From the NCBI RefSeq assembly GCF_024159085.1, contig NZ_JAMZDE010000008.1:372001-436000 (forward strand): a stretch of 64,000 nucleotides of DNA, read 5' to 3'. Shown piece after piece: positions 1-9,156 of the stretch (its first letter is position 1; the number at the start of each line of letters is the position of its first letter). Below the pieces are notes generated by a model. The model searched no databases and was not told where the DNA came from. It was given only the letters and a program-made list of their open reading frames with translations. Source of the stretch: Idiomarina rhizosphaerae. GTDB lineage: Bacteria; Pseudomonadota; Gammaproteobacteria; Enterobacterales; Alteromonadaceae. The position numbers and the translations under genes were made by a program.

Positions 1-1
1 C

Positions 2-1918
2 AAACACATTAAGAACCTGTAAGTTCAGCGCCCATGCGTTCCACTTTTTGCCCAGCAAAAAGTTTACAACGGTCGAGCTGTCAGAACGCTCTGAGTTATC
101 TTCAACCAAAGGACGCTCTCCTAAATAGCGCAAACGCACTGTTGAAAACCAGTTGTCATCAAAGCGTTTTGTCACGCCCAGCTGAAGAATGTCCTCCATA
201 GCACCGGGTATTTCCTGTTCAAGCACATTGCTGTCATCAAACTTAGCATCGGTATAGGCGTATTCCAGATCAAAACTTAGCTGGTCACTGTAATTGTAAT
301 AGGCAGCCAATTCGATACCCTGTCGTTTTGATGGACGGCTGGCTTCTGTATTACCGGCGTCTCCCACAAACAATAATTCGCTGTCTTGTTCTAATGACCA
401 CAGTGCCAGTGAACTGTTAAATTTCGCACTAGGCCGCCAGCGCACACCAACTTCGTAACCAAAGGTTCTGACCAACGGATCAACCGAATCAACGGCGTCG
501 CCATTATTCGGATCAACACTTGTCACCGTGCCTCTTGCATCGTTGGAATGAAAGCCCTGCCCGGCTGACAGGTACAACTCCGCGTCGTCAGTTAATAAAT
601 AGTTCGCACTTCCTTTAAAAGACCAGAGGTCATCCGAAGTTTCACCGTTGTTCGGAGCAAGTGCCACGTTATAGATATTAGTATCAACTAAGGAGTTAAC
701 CTCAAAATCAAAGTAGTCATAACGCAATGAAAGGTTCGTTCTCAGCCTGCTAGTCCACTGATAGTCGTAACTGGCATAAACGCCGGTGCTCCATTCATTA
801 ACCTTGTCGCTTCTTACCGTACCCAGTCGCTCCCGCTGTTGTGACCTGTGCAGGCCGACTTCGCCAATATCGTCGTAGCGGGTTGAGAAGCCTAAAGTCA
901 GGTTGTTATCCGGATGCCAACTACCTGATGCTCCGTAAATTTTTCTGTCATCAACTTGCTCAAACTGGTCACCCAGCACAGGATCATCAAGGTAATAGGT
1001 GAAGTTTGAGAATAACGACAAATCGTAGTCGATAATATAGGTAGTTAGCGCGTAATCGGCCGTTGTGTAAATGGCATTGACGCTGTAGCGGTGCGTTTTT
1101 CCGCCCAGAGTATCATCAATAGAACCCAGCTCATCAATAATGCCCTGGCTTACCGCCCGTGAGGGAATTTGATCAGCACTGTTCCACTCATTCTCGTAAC
1201 CCATAGCTCCAAAGGTAAGCACGCCCTCAGAAGTACGGATGCTGTGACGTACGATCGCATTGATTTTATCAACGTCCTCGTCAATATCCGTCCAGGGGCC
1301 ATCATAAGTCTGGTACTCAAGCCCGTATAATGTCGTGTTAGTACTGTTCTGAGAAACGCTGTCAGCCAGCAAAACGCGCTGGTAGGCGTCTTCACCCAGG
1401 CTCACTTTTGCAAGGCCTTTTTTCCGCTTCATTTGGGTACTGAAGCCCACACTACCGGCGCTGGAAAAGTCGCCCACATCACCGTGATAAGAACCTTTCT
1501 GATAGGTCACCTGTTCAATCAGCTCAGGAATAAGAAAGTTAATATCGGTATAGCCGTGACCGTGTCCATGAGTTGGCATATTAACCGGCATACCATCAAT
1601 ATAAGTGGCGAAATCAGTGCCGTGGTCGAGGTTGAAGCCACGTAAAAAGTACTGGTTCGCTTTGCCGCTGCCACTGTGCTGAGTCGCACTCATTCCCGGA
1701 ATCAGTTCCATTAACTCGCCGGTACGCAACATAGGCCGAATTTCTATTTCAGGTTGCCCCAGCACACCTTCAGAAGCCGACATGGCCTGCCCCAGCAAAT
1801 TCGCCTGATGCCCAGAAACTAATATTCGTTCAATACCATCGTGCGCAGCTACCTGCGCGGAGTTAAACAAAGCACCTGAAACAACCACAGAAAGAAACGC
1901 GAGCTTAAAAGTCTTCAT
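2..1918 (-). CDS. TonB-dependent receptor, C-terminus cut by window edge
   Basis: Outer-membrane beta-barrel receptor for TonB-energised uptake. I translated it from the ATG at 1918; it stays open to the window start (639 codons), so the last barrel strands are missing. Residues 1-25 form a signal peptide ending near AQVAA. The plug domain follows, with a TonB-box-like stretch (IERILVSGH) and the plug motif YFLRGFNLDHGTDFATYIDG. The plug loop is histidine-rich (PTHGHGHGYTD), which could suit a metal or metal-chelate ligand, but that is inference. No STN signalling domain is present. The strand is opposite to the PepSY operon downstream. Substrate unknown. Confidence 0.85.
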   Translation of the reverse strand, partial: MKTFKLAFLSVVVSGALFNSAQVAAHDGIERILVSGHQANLLGQAMSASEGVLGQPEIEIRPMLRTGELMELIPGMSATQHSGSGKANQYFLRGFNLDHGTDFATYIDGMPVNMPTHGHGHGYTDINFLIPELIEQVTYQKGSYHGDVGDFSSAGSVGFSTQMKRKKGLAKVSLGEDAYQRVLLADSVSQNSTNTTLYGLEYQTYDGPWTDIDEDVDKINAIVRHSIRTSEGVLTFGAMGYENEWNSADQIPSRAVSQGIIDELGSIDDTLGGKTHRYSVNAIYTTADYALTTYIIDYDLSLFSNFTYYLDDPVLGDQFEQVDDRKIYGASGSWHPDNNLTLGFSTRYDDIGEVGLHRSQQRERLGTVRSDKVNEWSTGVYASYDYQWTSRLRTNLSLRYDYFDFEVNSLVDTNIYNVALAPNNGETSDDLWSFKGSANYLLTDDAELYLSAGQGFHSNDARGTVTSVDPNNGDAVDSVDPLVRTFGYEVGVRWRPSAKFNSSLALWSLEQDSELLFVGDAGNTEASRPSKRQGIELAAYYNYSDQLSFDLEYAYTDAKFDDSNVLEQEIPGAMEDILQLGVTKRFDDNWFSTVRLRYLGERPLVEDNSERSDSSTVVNFLLGKKWNAWALNLQVLNVF

Positions 1919-2016
1919 TGACGGAGTTATCCCTTCTCAAAATTTTTCGCAGTTTACCTTACAGAAAGCGCTCACGGTGAAAATTTGAGAGCAAAAGGCT
2001 GAATCTGGCGACAAAC

Positions 2017-2562
2017 TTAAAAGCTCGACCCCGGCTGCTTAAGGAAGGCTTCCTCTACAGGGGTGGATTCACGACCCAATATGGCATTTCGGTGTGGGTA
2101 ACGGCCAAAGCGATCAATAATTTCTTTATGCTTCACTTCAAACTGATAGTTATTTTCAAGACCTGGCTGGTCAAAAAGCTCAATAGCCTGCTTGTGAATC
2201 AGCTTCGATTCACTGTGCATATAGGGCATGTATAAAAAAGATTTCTCATGAGATTCTAACGATTCGTCTGCACATTGAGCTACAGCTTCCTGCGCCAGCA
2301 CCAAAGCTATAGTGTCCTGTGCAAAGGCTTTCGGCGTATCCCGATAGATATTGCGCGAAAATTGATCGAGTACAATAATTTCTGCTAAACGCCCTTTTTC
2401 AGTAGCACGCCAATGCCAAAGTTCCCCTTCTCCAGCGGCTTCCAGGGTGTCAGAAAACCGCTTCTTAATCGATTTATCCAGCTCGTCACTTTTGACGAAC
2501 CATTGCTTTGGCGTCAGCTCATTGAACCAGAATTCGATAACTTCGTTCGCTTTAGCAACCAT
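2017..2562 (-). CDS. DUF924 family protein
   Basis: A 181-residue cytoplasmic protein that I recognise as DUF924 (all-helical, TPR-like, no established biochemical role). Typical blocks are EVIEFWFNELTPKQWF at the N-terminus, VLDQFSRNIYRDTPKAFAQD in the middle and KHKEIIDRFGRYPHRNAILG near the C-terminus. The start at 2562 is preferred over an upstream in-frame ATG at 2592 because GGAG sits just upstream and the family begins here. It is divergent from the PepSY operon, and a Fur-like site lies in the shared upstream region. It is about the usual family length. Confidence 0.85.
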   Translation of the reverse strand: MVAKANEVIEFWFNELTPKQWFVKSDELDKSIKKRFSDTLEAAGEGELWHWRATEKGRLAEIIVLDQFSRNIYRDTPKAFAQDTIALVLAQEAVAQCADESLESHEKSFLYMPYMHSESKLIHKQAIELFDQPGLENNYQFEVKHKEIIDRFGRYPHRNAILGRESTPVEEAFLKQPGSSF

Positions 2563-2602
2563 ATAAAGTCTCCAAAAAGTTAAACTATACACCGATAACG
2601 CA

Positions 2603-2621
2603 AATGATAATGGTTTTCATT
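2603..2621. promoter_or_regulatory. Putative Fur box
   Basis: AATGATAATGGTTTTCATT is an imperfect inverted repeat close to the Fur consensus GATAATGATAATCATTATC. It lies about 60 bp upstream of the PepSY gene start and also upstream of the DUF924 gene. Iron-responsive repression of the PepSY operon is inferred from the match and from the gene types. Confidence 0.6.
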
Positions 2622-2681
2622 AAAATGCATTTTGTGGTTTAATACTGCTCTGACAAAAACTAAAAAATCACTTTTACTATT

Positions 2682-4220
2682 ATGAAAGCACGATTCAGAG
2701 ACAGTATGACCTGGCTCCATACGTGGGCTGGATTAGTTGTAGGCTGGATACTGTTTGCGGTTTTTCTGACCGGAACATTAGCCTATTTCCAGTTCGAGAT
2801 TACACAATGGATGCTGCCCGATGTAAAGCAACATGCAACGCCCGAAAAGGCGGTTGCACAAGCACAAGACTACCTTGAAAAACAAGCCCCTGATTCACCG
2901 GGCTGGTCCATTACTTTGCCCGATGAGCGCTCTCCCATTACCACTATTTTTTGGCGTGACCCTAATGCCAGTAATGGTCGTGGTTTTGAGTTCGCCGTTC
3001 TTGATGGTGATGGTAAAAAAATTGAGCAACGTGAAACCCGCGGCGGCAACTTCCTTTATCGCTTTCATTTTGATCTTCACTATATGCCGGTATTTATTGC
3101 CCGCTGGCTGGTAGGTATATGTGCCATGCTTATGCTGATAGCCATAGTTACCGGCGTGGTCATACATAAAAAAATATTCAAAGACTTTTTCACCTTTCAG
3201 GCAGGTAAAGGCCCGCGCAGCTGGCTCGACGGACATACTATTACGTCGGTATTCGCTTTGCCTTTTCATTTTATGATCACCTACACCGGCCTGGTGACAC
3301 TCATGCTGATGTATATGTCCTCGGCCGTGTCGTTAAGCTATGGCGACAGGGGTGAGTTTTTTAACGACCTACAGTCCCAACCCCCTAAGCTACAGGCAAG
3401 TGGTGAAAGCGCAAATTTAGCTGACTTGCAGGCACTTTATTTTAAAGCGCGGGAAGACATAAAGGGCAACCCCATTCGTTTAGCTCAAATTAGTCATCCC
3501 GGAGATACGAATGCCACCGTCACTTTCTACGAAGCGCCAACCCAATCGCTTATGTCAGACTATACGACGCTGACTTATTCAGCCGTAACTGGTGAGCAGT
3601 TACATGTCCAGCCTGTAAAAAATAGCGCAGAACTGACACGGCGCACCATGATAGGCCTGCACGCCGGTCGCTTTGCCGATACTCAGCTGCGTTGGCTGTA
3701 TTTCTTCTCAGGAATTATGGGCACCTTGATGATAGCCACAGGCTTAGTTTTATGGTTTGAAAAACGCAAAAAGAAACTGCAAGCCAGTGGCAACCTGTCA
3801 TTCGGCCATTACTTAGTAAGCGGGTTAAACGCAGGCTTTATTATGGGCCTTCCACTTGCCGTTGCCACCTACTTCCTGAGTAATCGTTTGCTCCCCATCT
3901 CTGCCGATAACCGGGCTGAACTTGAAATTGCCTGGTTCTTCTTTGGCTGGTTGTTAATGGTCTGCTACCCGCTGCTTCGCGGCGCCAAAAAAACCTGGCG
4001 AGACGGCGCACTGCTTAATGGTCTTGCCTACCTAAGCTTGCCTTTTATCAGCTTTATTACTGTCGACCGGCACCTTCTGAATTATCAGTATCCGCGCGAC
4101 TGGCCTTTATTTGGCATGGATACCAGTTTCATTTTAACGGCAGCCGCGTTTTTAGGACTCACTTGGTACCTGTTCCGCAAATGGAATTCAAAGGAGACGC
4201 AAAACGATGTTGAAAGATAA
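2682..4220 (+). CDS. PepSY-associated TM helix protein (iron uptake)
   Basis: A 512-residue inner-membrane protein of the PepSY_TM family, typically encoded with siderophore receptors and thought to help reduce or release iron from imported chelates. The first helix follows RDSMTWLHTWAGLVVGWILF. Periplasmic PepSY-like loops alternate with further helices (around 150-175, 195-220, 345-370 and 390-480). Conserved histidines occur in WLHTW, YRFHFDLHYM and GLHAGRF and could bind haem or iron. It overlaps the next gene by 14 bp, so the three genes form one operon behind a Fur-like box. Specific substrate not determinable. Confidence 0.85.
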   Translation: MKARFRDSMTWLHTWAGLVVGWILFAVFLTGTLAYFQFEITQWMLPDVKQHATPEKAVAQAQDYLEKQAPDSPGWSITLPDERSPITTIFWRDPNASNGRGFEFAVLDGDGKKIEQRETRGGNFLYRFHFDLHYMPVFIARWLVGICAMLMLIAIVTGVVIHKKIFKDFFTFQAGKGPRSWLDGHTITSVFALPFHFMITYTGLVTLMLMYMSSAVSLSYGDRGEFFNDLQSQPPKLQASGESANLADLQALYFKAREDIKGNPIRLAQISHPGDTNATVTFYEAPTQSLMSDYTTLTYSAVTGEQLHVQPVKNSAELTRRTMIGLHAGRFADTQLRWLYFFSGIMGTLMIATGLVLWFEKRKKKLQASGNLSFGHYLVSGLNAGFIMGLPLAVATYFLSNRLLPISADNRAELEIAWFFFGWLLMVCYPLLRGAKKTWRDGALLNGLAYLSLPFISFITVDRHLLNYQYPRDWPLFGMDTSFILTAAAFLGLTWYLFRKWNSKETQNDVER

Positions 4221-4548
4221 AATAGCAAATGCGCCGTCTAAACTGTCCGTAAGTTATCGAGTTCTGCTAGCAACAGTCGGTGGGTTTATCTTTACACTTA
4301 TTGTTACAGTCTTCACGCCTGAACTGTTTTTATGGGCTTTTGGCTGGAATAAAGCCACAAGCTTAATGTGGATGATGCTACTGAGCTTTGGCGTCTACTG
4401 CGGTCTGGTTATGTGGATTATTGCTACTCGCAAGTTACTGAAAACAAGTCTCATACTGTTGTTATGCGGAGTTGCCCTGTCTTTTAGTTTTATCCAGCTG
4501 CAGTCTCATAACGCAGGGAAACCAGCGGAAACTGAGGTAACATCATGA
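4207..4548 (+). CDS. DUF3649-like small membrane protein of iron-uptake operon
   Basis: A 113-residue membrane protein with about three hydrophobic helices (roughly 20-43, 50-72 and 78-98). Size and position between a PepSY_TM gene and a DUF3325 gene match the DUF3649 / iron-uptake accessory proteins of siderophore loci. It starts inside the preceding coding region and ends in an ATGA overlap with the next gene, so translation is probably coupled. Molecular function is unknown; the family assignment is made by eye. Confidence 0.7.
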   Translation: MLKDKIANAPSKLSVSYRVLLATVGGFIFTLIVTVFTPELFLWAFGWNKATSLMWMMLLSFGVYCGLVMWIIATRKLLKTSLILLLCGVALSFSFIQLQSHNAGKPAETEVTS

Positions 4549-4829
4549 TATCAGCTGTCATTTGGTTGCTTAGCTTAGCGGGCTTTTGGCTCCTATGCAT
4601 TGTTACAGCGCGCCACCGCAAGCTATTTCATTTGAAGCCATTGAGCCAGCGTGCCGAGCGGATCTATAAAATTGCAGGCTTTATATTGCTCAGTCTTGCT
4701 CTGGCCGGCACAAGCTTAATGCCAAACCCTGTAGACGGAATACTGGTCTGGTTTGGTATTCTGACTTTCGCCTCACTGCTTATTTCCGCGCTATTAGCGG
4801 TTCAACAGCAACGCAAACGCAAGGCATAA
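4545..4829 (+). CDS. DUF3325-like small membrane protein
   Basis: A 94-residue membrane protein with three predicted helices (about 2-20, 42-58 and 66-86). It matches the DUF3325 family by its early helix, the basic loop HRKLFHLKPLSQRAERIYK and its genomic company (PepSY_TM, DUF3649, TonB receptor). It is the last gene of the operon and is followed directly by a hairpin terminator shared with the convergent siderophore receptor gene. Confidence 0.7.
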   Translation: MISAVIWLLSLAGFWLLCIVTARHRKLFHLKPLSQRAERIYKIAGFILLSLALAGTSLMPNPVDGILVWFGILTFASLLISALLAVQQQRKRKA

Positions 4830-4856
4830 AAAAACCGGTGCTTTTGAAGGCACCGG
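4828..4856 (-). terminator. Hairpin terminator between convergent genes
   Basis: CCGGTGC (4835-4841) pairs with GCACCGG (4850-4856). The A-run at 4828-4834 gives a U-tract for minus-strand transcripts, so it mainly terminates the siderophore receptor gene. It may also act weakly on the plus-strand iron operon. Confidence 0.75.
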
Positions 4857-4874
4857 CTCATTATTTTCAGTCAC

Positions 4875-7061
4875 TTAAAACTTATAATTAAAGCTCAAAG
4901 TGTAATCGCGTGGTGTACCGTAGCGGTAACCATAGGCAAACCCAGCCTGACTGTAATATTTCTCATCAAATAAGTTCGCTACGTTAAGTTGTAAGCTCAT
5001 GTTATCTGATAACTTGTAACGTGCCATCAGGTTCACTAACCAATACGCGTCCTGAGTGAATGTTTCCGTTTCAAGAGTAGCGGGGTTCCTTCCAGTCGAA
5101 TAAACATCTCCCTGCCAGTTCGCACCACCACCAATAGTCAGCTCAGGCAAAAGCTCAACAAACTGATAGGTAGTAAACAACTTGAACAGCTTATCTGGAG
5201 TATCCGTGTTTACCAGCATTCCATTGGCGTTTTCTGCTTCATGCTGGGAATATCCGGCAGAAATATTCCAGCCATCAACGGGTTGACCAACGATCTCAGC
5301 TTCAAACCCTGTGCTCTCGGTACCTTGTTCAGCAATGTAAGCGGTTTGCAGTTCTGGTGTTGCCTCATGATTTGGATCGACAACAGCCAGGTTATCTTGC
5401 TCTATTTTGAAAACGGCAATTGAAGTATGCAGTCGGTCATTTAAGAAAGTACTTTTAAGTCCTAACTCATTACTTTGACCTTCTAAAGGATCCAGAAACT
5501 CTCCATTAGTGTCTTTACGATTCTGAGGATTAAAAATCTCTGTAAAACTCGCATATAAACGGTGATTATCAGTTAAGTCATAAAGCAACCCTGCGTAAGG
5601 AACAAAAACTCCAGAGTCACCATAGTCAACAACCGTTCCGTAACTAATCCCATCACGATCCCAGCTTGAAACACGGCCACCAACAACAAATTTTAAGCTG
5701 TCAGAAAGTGACAAGCGAGTAGCCGCATAAAAGCCTTTTTCTTCAGTAGCAGTATCTTCTCCTGGAATAGGCTCATCCGCCCACTGAGGTTCCTCTATGT
5801 TAGGCCACTCATAAAAATTGCCGACCGGCACCTGATCGTAAGTGCCATCACCACCTAGTGGTTGCGGATTAAAAGTGTGCGCGAATTTGTCATGTTCACT
5901 GTATAAGGCACCAATTACAAGGTCATGTAAACGACCAAAACCTGAGAATTGCACTTTTAATTGCACGTCAAAGCTATTCTGACTATTTTCACCATCGCTG
6001 TTATAGCGCTGAGCTTTTAAGCCCGTGCCAGTTTCTTTGTCTAGCAAATTCTCAGGGTCACTTCCGTTGATATAAAGTAGTTTGGATGTTTTATCAGCCT
6101 TTAAGCCGTTATAATTGGCTAGAAGCTCCCAACCGTTATCAAAAACATGGTTCAGGTTGACGAAATAATTGGTACTGGTTGTTTCCCAGTTAGTCCAGTC
6201 AGCTCCGGTTGTTTTCGAAACATCCCAGTCTGTGTAGGTACCATCAGAGTAAAATGCAGGAAGGAATCCCCACATAGCGCCCTTAGGCTCATGGTGTTGA
6301 TAACTCCCCCCAACTCTTAATAAAGTAGAATTTGTTATATCTGCCTCAACAACACCGTAGAAAACTTCCTTACTTTCTTCTAAGAAATCGACATGCGATT
6401 CGCTATCATCAACTTTTACCACAGCACGACCACGAATACTGCCGCTAGCATTTAATGCACTGCCAACATCAGCGGTTACCTGCTTACTGTTCCAGCGACC
6501 CACAGAAGCATTAATATAGCCTTCAAACTCTTTACTAGTAGCGTGCTTACGGACTAAGTTAATTGACGCAGAGGGGTCACCAACCCCCGTTAACAATCCA
6601 GTCGCTCCGCGTACGAACTCAATACGCTCGTAAATAGCAACGTCTGCGATGGTTTCACCCGCATCACCAGCAATACTCCATGATGTGGGAACTCCGTCAA
6701 TTTGGTAGTTACTGATTTCGAATCCACGGGCATAAAACGTATTACGTACGTTGTCCAATTCCGACGCCGAAACACCGACCGCGTTATTTACCGCTTCAAG
6801 TACCGTATCGATATTCTGATCAAACATTCTTTCGTCGGTAAGAATACTGACCGACTGAGGCGTTTCACGCAGTGTTAAGCCAAGCCCGGTAGCGGAATCA
6901 AGAGTCTGACTGACGGTGTATTTTCCAGTTACTTTAATCCGCTCAAGATTTTCATCATTGGTTGGCTTTTCTTTTTCCGCGCTTTGCGGTGCGGCAAATG
7001 TTGCAACTGGGTTCAAGGCTATTGCTATAGCCGCTGCCAGCGGAAGGACACGCACGTTCAT
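4875..7061 (-). CDS. TonB-dependent siderophore receptor (FhuE/FpvA-like)
   Basis: A 728-residue outer-membrane receptor. Signal peptide: MNVRVLPLAAAIAIALNPVA followed by an alanine-rich cleavage region. The plug domain carries GLTLRETPQSVSILTDER and ERIEFVRGATGLLTGVGDPS, characteristic of receptors for hydroxamate or mixed siderophores such as FhuE, FpvA and FoxA. The barrel ends in a terminal phenylalanine (YTLSFNYKF), the usual barrel-assembly signal. I chose the start at 7061, not the upstream ATG at 7106, because it begins the signal peptide. There is no N-terminal STN domain, so transcription is probably not controlled by receptor signalling. A Fur-like site lies just upstream. Confidence 0.9.
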   Translation of the reverse strand: MNVRVLPLAAAIAIALNPVATFAAPQSAEKEKPTNDENLERIKVTGKYTVSQTLDSATGLGLTLRETPQSVSILTDERMFDQNIDTVLEAVNNAVGVSASELDNVRNTFYARGFEISNYQIDGVPTSWSIAGDAGETIADVAIYERIEFVRGATGLLTGVGDPSASINLVRKHATSKEFEGYINASVGRWNSKQVTADVGSALNASGSIRGRAVVKVDDSESHVDFLEESKEVFYGVVEADITNSTLLRVGGSYQHHEPKGAMWGFLPAFYSDGTYTDWDVSKTTGADWTNWETTSTNYFVNLNHVFDNGWELLANYNGLKADKTSKLLYINGSDPENLLDKETGTGLKAQRYNSDGENSQNSFDVQLKVQFSGFGRLHDLVIGALYSEHDKFAHTFNPQPLGGDGTYDQVPVGNFYEWPNIEEPQWADEPIPGEDTATEEKGFYAATRLSLSDSLKFVVGGRVSSWDRDGISYGTVVDYGDSGVFVPYAGLLYDLTDNHRLYASFTEIFNPQNRKDTNGEFLDPLEGQSNELGLKSTFLNDRLHTSIAVFKIEQDNLAVVDPNHEATPELQTAYIAEQGTESTGFEAEIVGQPVDGWNISAGYSQHEAENANGMLVNTDTPDKLFKLFTTYQFVELLPELTIGGGANWQGDVYSTGRNPATLETETFTQDAYWLVNLMARYKLSDNMSLQLNVANLFDEKYYSQAGFAYGYRYGTPRDYTLSFNYKF

Positions 7062-7111
7062 ACCTTTTTTACTCCCTTGGTTAATATTGGAATCAAAATA
7101 ACACAATTACG

Positions 7112-7130
7112 AATCGTTATCATTGATATT
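7112..7130. promoter_or_regulatory. Putative Fur box upstream of siderophore receptor
   Basis: AATCGTTATCATTGATATT, about 50 bp upstream of the receptor start, contains ATGATAACGATT on the minus strand and resembles a Fur operator. The match is partial, but the gene is exactly the kind repressed by Fur. Confidence 0.5.
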
Positions 7131-7175
7131 CGTATCTAATAACCAACTACTTGCCGCAACATTGTTATTAAGGTA

Positions 7176-7292
7176 ATGGTTTGTGGTAATGCCGAAAAGC
7201 TTGAAGAGGATGACTACGGATATATATTTCAGGTGGTGGTAAACGATGACAGCATCGTGACAAACCGGCTTTATGTAGCGGCCGTACGATGA
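7176..7292 (+). CDS. Possible 38-residue ORF or gene remnant
   Basis: An ATG at 7176 opens a 38-codon frame whose product has ordinary protein-like composition (EEDDYGYIFQVVVNDDSIV). AAGG lies a few bases upstream. I do not recognise it. The end of the frame overlaps a hairpin (CGTACGA / TCGTACG, 7283-7302). It may be a small protein or the tail of a lost gene. Confidence 0.25.
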   Translation: MVCGNAEKLEEDDYGYIFQVVVNDDSIVTNRLYVAAVR

Positions 7293-7327
7293 AACTCGTA
7301 CGACCGGTCATGCCGTTGATGAAGTGT

Positions 7328-8338
7328 TTATTCCCAGTTAGCTCTAAACCAGGACATCATTTCGCTTCTTATTTCCTTTTGCTTAGGGAAAGAACGATGT
7401 TTTAGTCCCTCATATATTGAAAGTTTATGGGTGAAACCTTCTTTCTCAAGCACTTTATCCAAAGCAATACTGGACTCCACTGAAACACGTTCGTCTTTGT
7501 CGCCATGTATTAACAGAATAGGAATGTCGTTATCAATTTCGTCCATCCAGAAAACAGCAGAACGTTTTCTCAGTTCCTCTTCTTTATTCTGTTCATAATT
7601 CGGAATAAGAGCTTTATGCACTCGTTCCATTTCCGGACGATGCTTTTGCCCCTCGAACAAGTCATACTGGCCCGCATACAGAACCATAGCATCAACGTCT
7701 AAGCCGTTCTTCACCGCTAAAAGAGATTGCATGCCACCGCGACTGCCTCCATATAAGCCAACGTTCTCTGGATTAACATTCGGAAAGTGCTCGAATAACT
7801 GCGGCAACGCGACGACATCATTCACGTCGGCGCCGCCAAACTCATCTTTACCGGGTAATTTGGGAAGAGATCCCCGGTAACTTGAGGCCAAAATAGCCAC
7901 ATTACTTTCTGTCGCTAAACTAAAAAGCTGGCCGTATGCGCGGAAAAATGTCCAGGCGCCATAACTCGCATTTCCACCGCGGTTATAGATAATCACAGGG
8001 AGATCTGATTGACCTTTAGGAGCAACATAGTATGCGTGAACTACAGCTTCGTCGACTTTATACATAACGTTTTTGCAATCTAGGTTTTGCTGATAACTTT
8101 CAAAGTCTTCTTTTTTATAAGCGGTTTTAAGCTTATCCATAAACTTTTCTGCGTTAGGCTTGCCACTATTCATCTTGGCGATCTTTTCCATCCAACTATC
8201 ATAGCTGGCAAATTCTCCACTGAAGCAGTCACTTGTCCCCATTAATTTAACATTGGGTTCCGCCTTAACTGGCGCCACTGCAAAACTAACAGCGGCTAAC
8301 AGACTAAAAACTAGAGACTTCTTTATTATTCCTGTCAT
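7328..8338 (-). CDS. Secreted alpha/beta hydrolase, prolyl-oligopeptidase-like
   Basis: A 336-residue protein with a signal peptide (KKSLVFSLLAAVSFAVAPVKA). The C-terminal alpha/beta-hydrolase domain resembles S9 peptidases: nucleophile elbow GGSRGG, acid in LLIHGDKDERV and histidine in GLKHRSFP. The oxyanion region is IIYNRGGNASYG. I set the start at 8338, where AAGGACAG precedes ATG and the signal peptide begins; an in-frame extension to 8494 would overlap the upstream gene. Probably a periplasmic peptidase or esterase; substrate unknown. Confidence 0.75.
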   Translation of the reverse strand: MTGIIKKSLVFSLLAAVSFAVAPVKAEPNVKLMGTSDCFSGEFASYDSWMEKIAKMNSGKPNAEKFMDKLKTAYKKEDFESYQQNLDCKNVMYKVDEAVVHAYYVAPKGQSDLPVIIYNRGGNASYGAWTFFRAYGQLFSLATESNVAILASSYRGSLPKLPGKDEFGGADVNDVVALPQLFEHFPNVNPENVGLYGGSRGGMQSLLAVKNGLDVDAMVLYAGQYDLFEGQKHRPEMERVHKALIPNYEQNKEEELRKRSAVFWMDEIDNDIPILLIHGDKDERVSVESSIALDKVLEKEGFTHKLSIYEGLKHRSFPKQKEIRSEMMSWFRANWE

Positions 8339-8429
8339 TTTTCTGTCCTTGAGTTTAGTGTTATTTTTAATCAAAACAATTAACAACTTACTATATAAAA
8401 CAAAAATAACAACTTCAGCGACAAAAAAG

Positions 8430-8963
8430 TTACGGTAGTGGCTGATACCCTTTCCAGTCCGGTACCAGCGGCTGTTTTTCACCGTCAAGTTCAAGCGTCA
8501 CATAGTGGTTATCCACCAAATCGACACACAAGCAGTCGTCCACCGCCAGTAAGTCATCTTTATGGATTTGCTCAGCGTCCGCTAAGCCGGCTTTGGAAAC
8601 TTGTGCGCGAGCCAGTTGCTTTGCAGATTGCGGTGAGTCTGCGACCACCACAGTAAAGTCATGATACTCGACCAGCTTGTTCGGAAAATAACCACCGAAG
8701 TTAACGAAGTACAAGCGTTTTTGCGCAGGTTTCTCAGGCGCTTTAGAGGTAAGCTGAATGCGGTAGCCGTCCACATGGTGTAAATGAACAAAGCTATCCA
8801 GGTGCAGTCCTTTTTGCGTACCGAACCACCCTTTTCGAATAGCCGGATAGGTCTCTTCCATGCTCTGACCCACTACAAAGCGGATATCATGCAACTCAAT
8901 GTTGGCTCCAGGCGCCGTGCCGCCCACATAAACTAAAAAGAGTTTGTTATCGGTTTCGTTCAT
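8430..8963 (-). CDS. DUF1543 domain protein
   Basis: A 177-residue cytoplasmic protein of the DUF1543 family, with two copies of the repeat: KLFLVYVGGTAPGANIELHD at the N-terminus and KRLYFVNFGGYFPNKLVEYHD near residue 85. No function is established. It begins 10 bp after the end of a decayed DUF1653 gene on the same strand, so the two probably once formed an operon. Confidence 0.8.
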   Translation of the reverse strand: MNETDNKLFLVYVGGTAPGANIELHDIRFVVGQSMEETYPAIRKGWFGTQKGLHLDSFVHLHHVDGYRIQLTSKAPEKPAQKRLYFVNFGGYFPNKLVEYHDFTVVVADSPQSAKQLARAQVSKAGLADAEQIHKDDLLAVDDCLCVDLVDNHYVTLELDGEKQPLVPDWKGYQPLP

Positions 8964-8972
8964 TGTCTTCCC

Positions 8973-9156
8973 TTACTCATTGCCAATAAAACGGAATCGG
9001 GGTACGTCATTGCCGTCTATGTTCACCGTTTCCACGAACATGTCAAAGGGGCTGATAAAGCACCATCCACTCTTCTGTTTCGCTTTGGCGAGCAGTATCA
9101 ATAACGCGGTAACGCCCGCCTTTGTAGTGTTCGTAAATACCCGGCTTTATGGTCAT
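8973..9156 (-). pseudogene. DUF1653 gene with internal frameshifting deletion
   Basis: From ATG at 9156 the frame reads KPGIYEHYKGGRYRVIDTAR then SETEEWMVLYQPL and hits a stop at about codon 38. The other half of the DUF1653 domain continues in a different frame as FDMFVETVNIDGNDVPRFRF and ends at 8973. DUF1653 proteins normally have about ten residues (of the type YGERGLWVRP) between these blocks, so the gene looks disrupted by an out-of-frame deletion. Alternatively the first 37 residues are made as a short product. Confidence 0.7.

Noticed and set aside
2895-3269. Long antisense frame inside the PepSY gene
   Set aside because: Shadow of a clearly coding, conserved gene on the other strand; no start signals or family similarity.
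7283-7302. Hairpin CGTACGA/TCGTACG as terminator of the hydrolase gene
   Set aside because: No U-tract on either strand and it overlaps a small ORF; too weak to list as a terminator.
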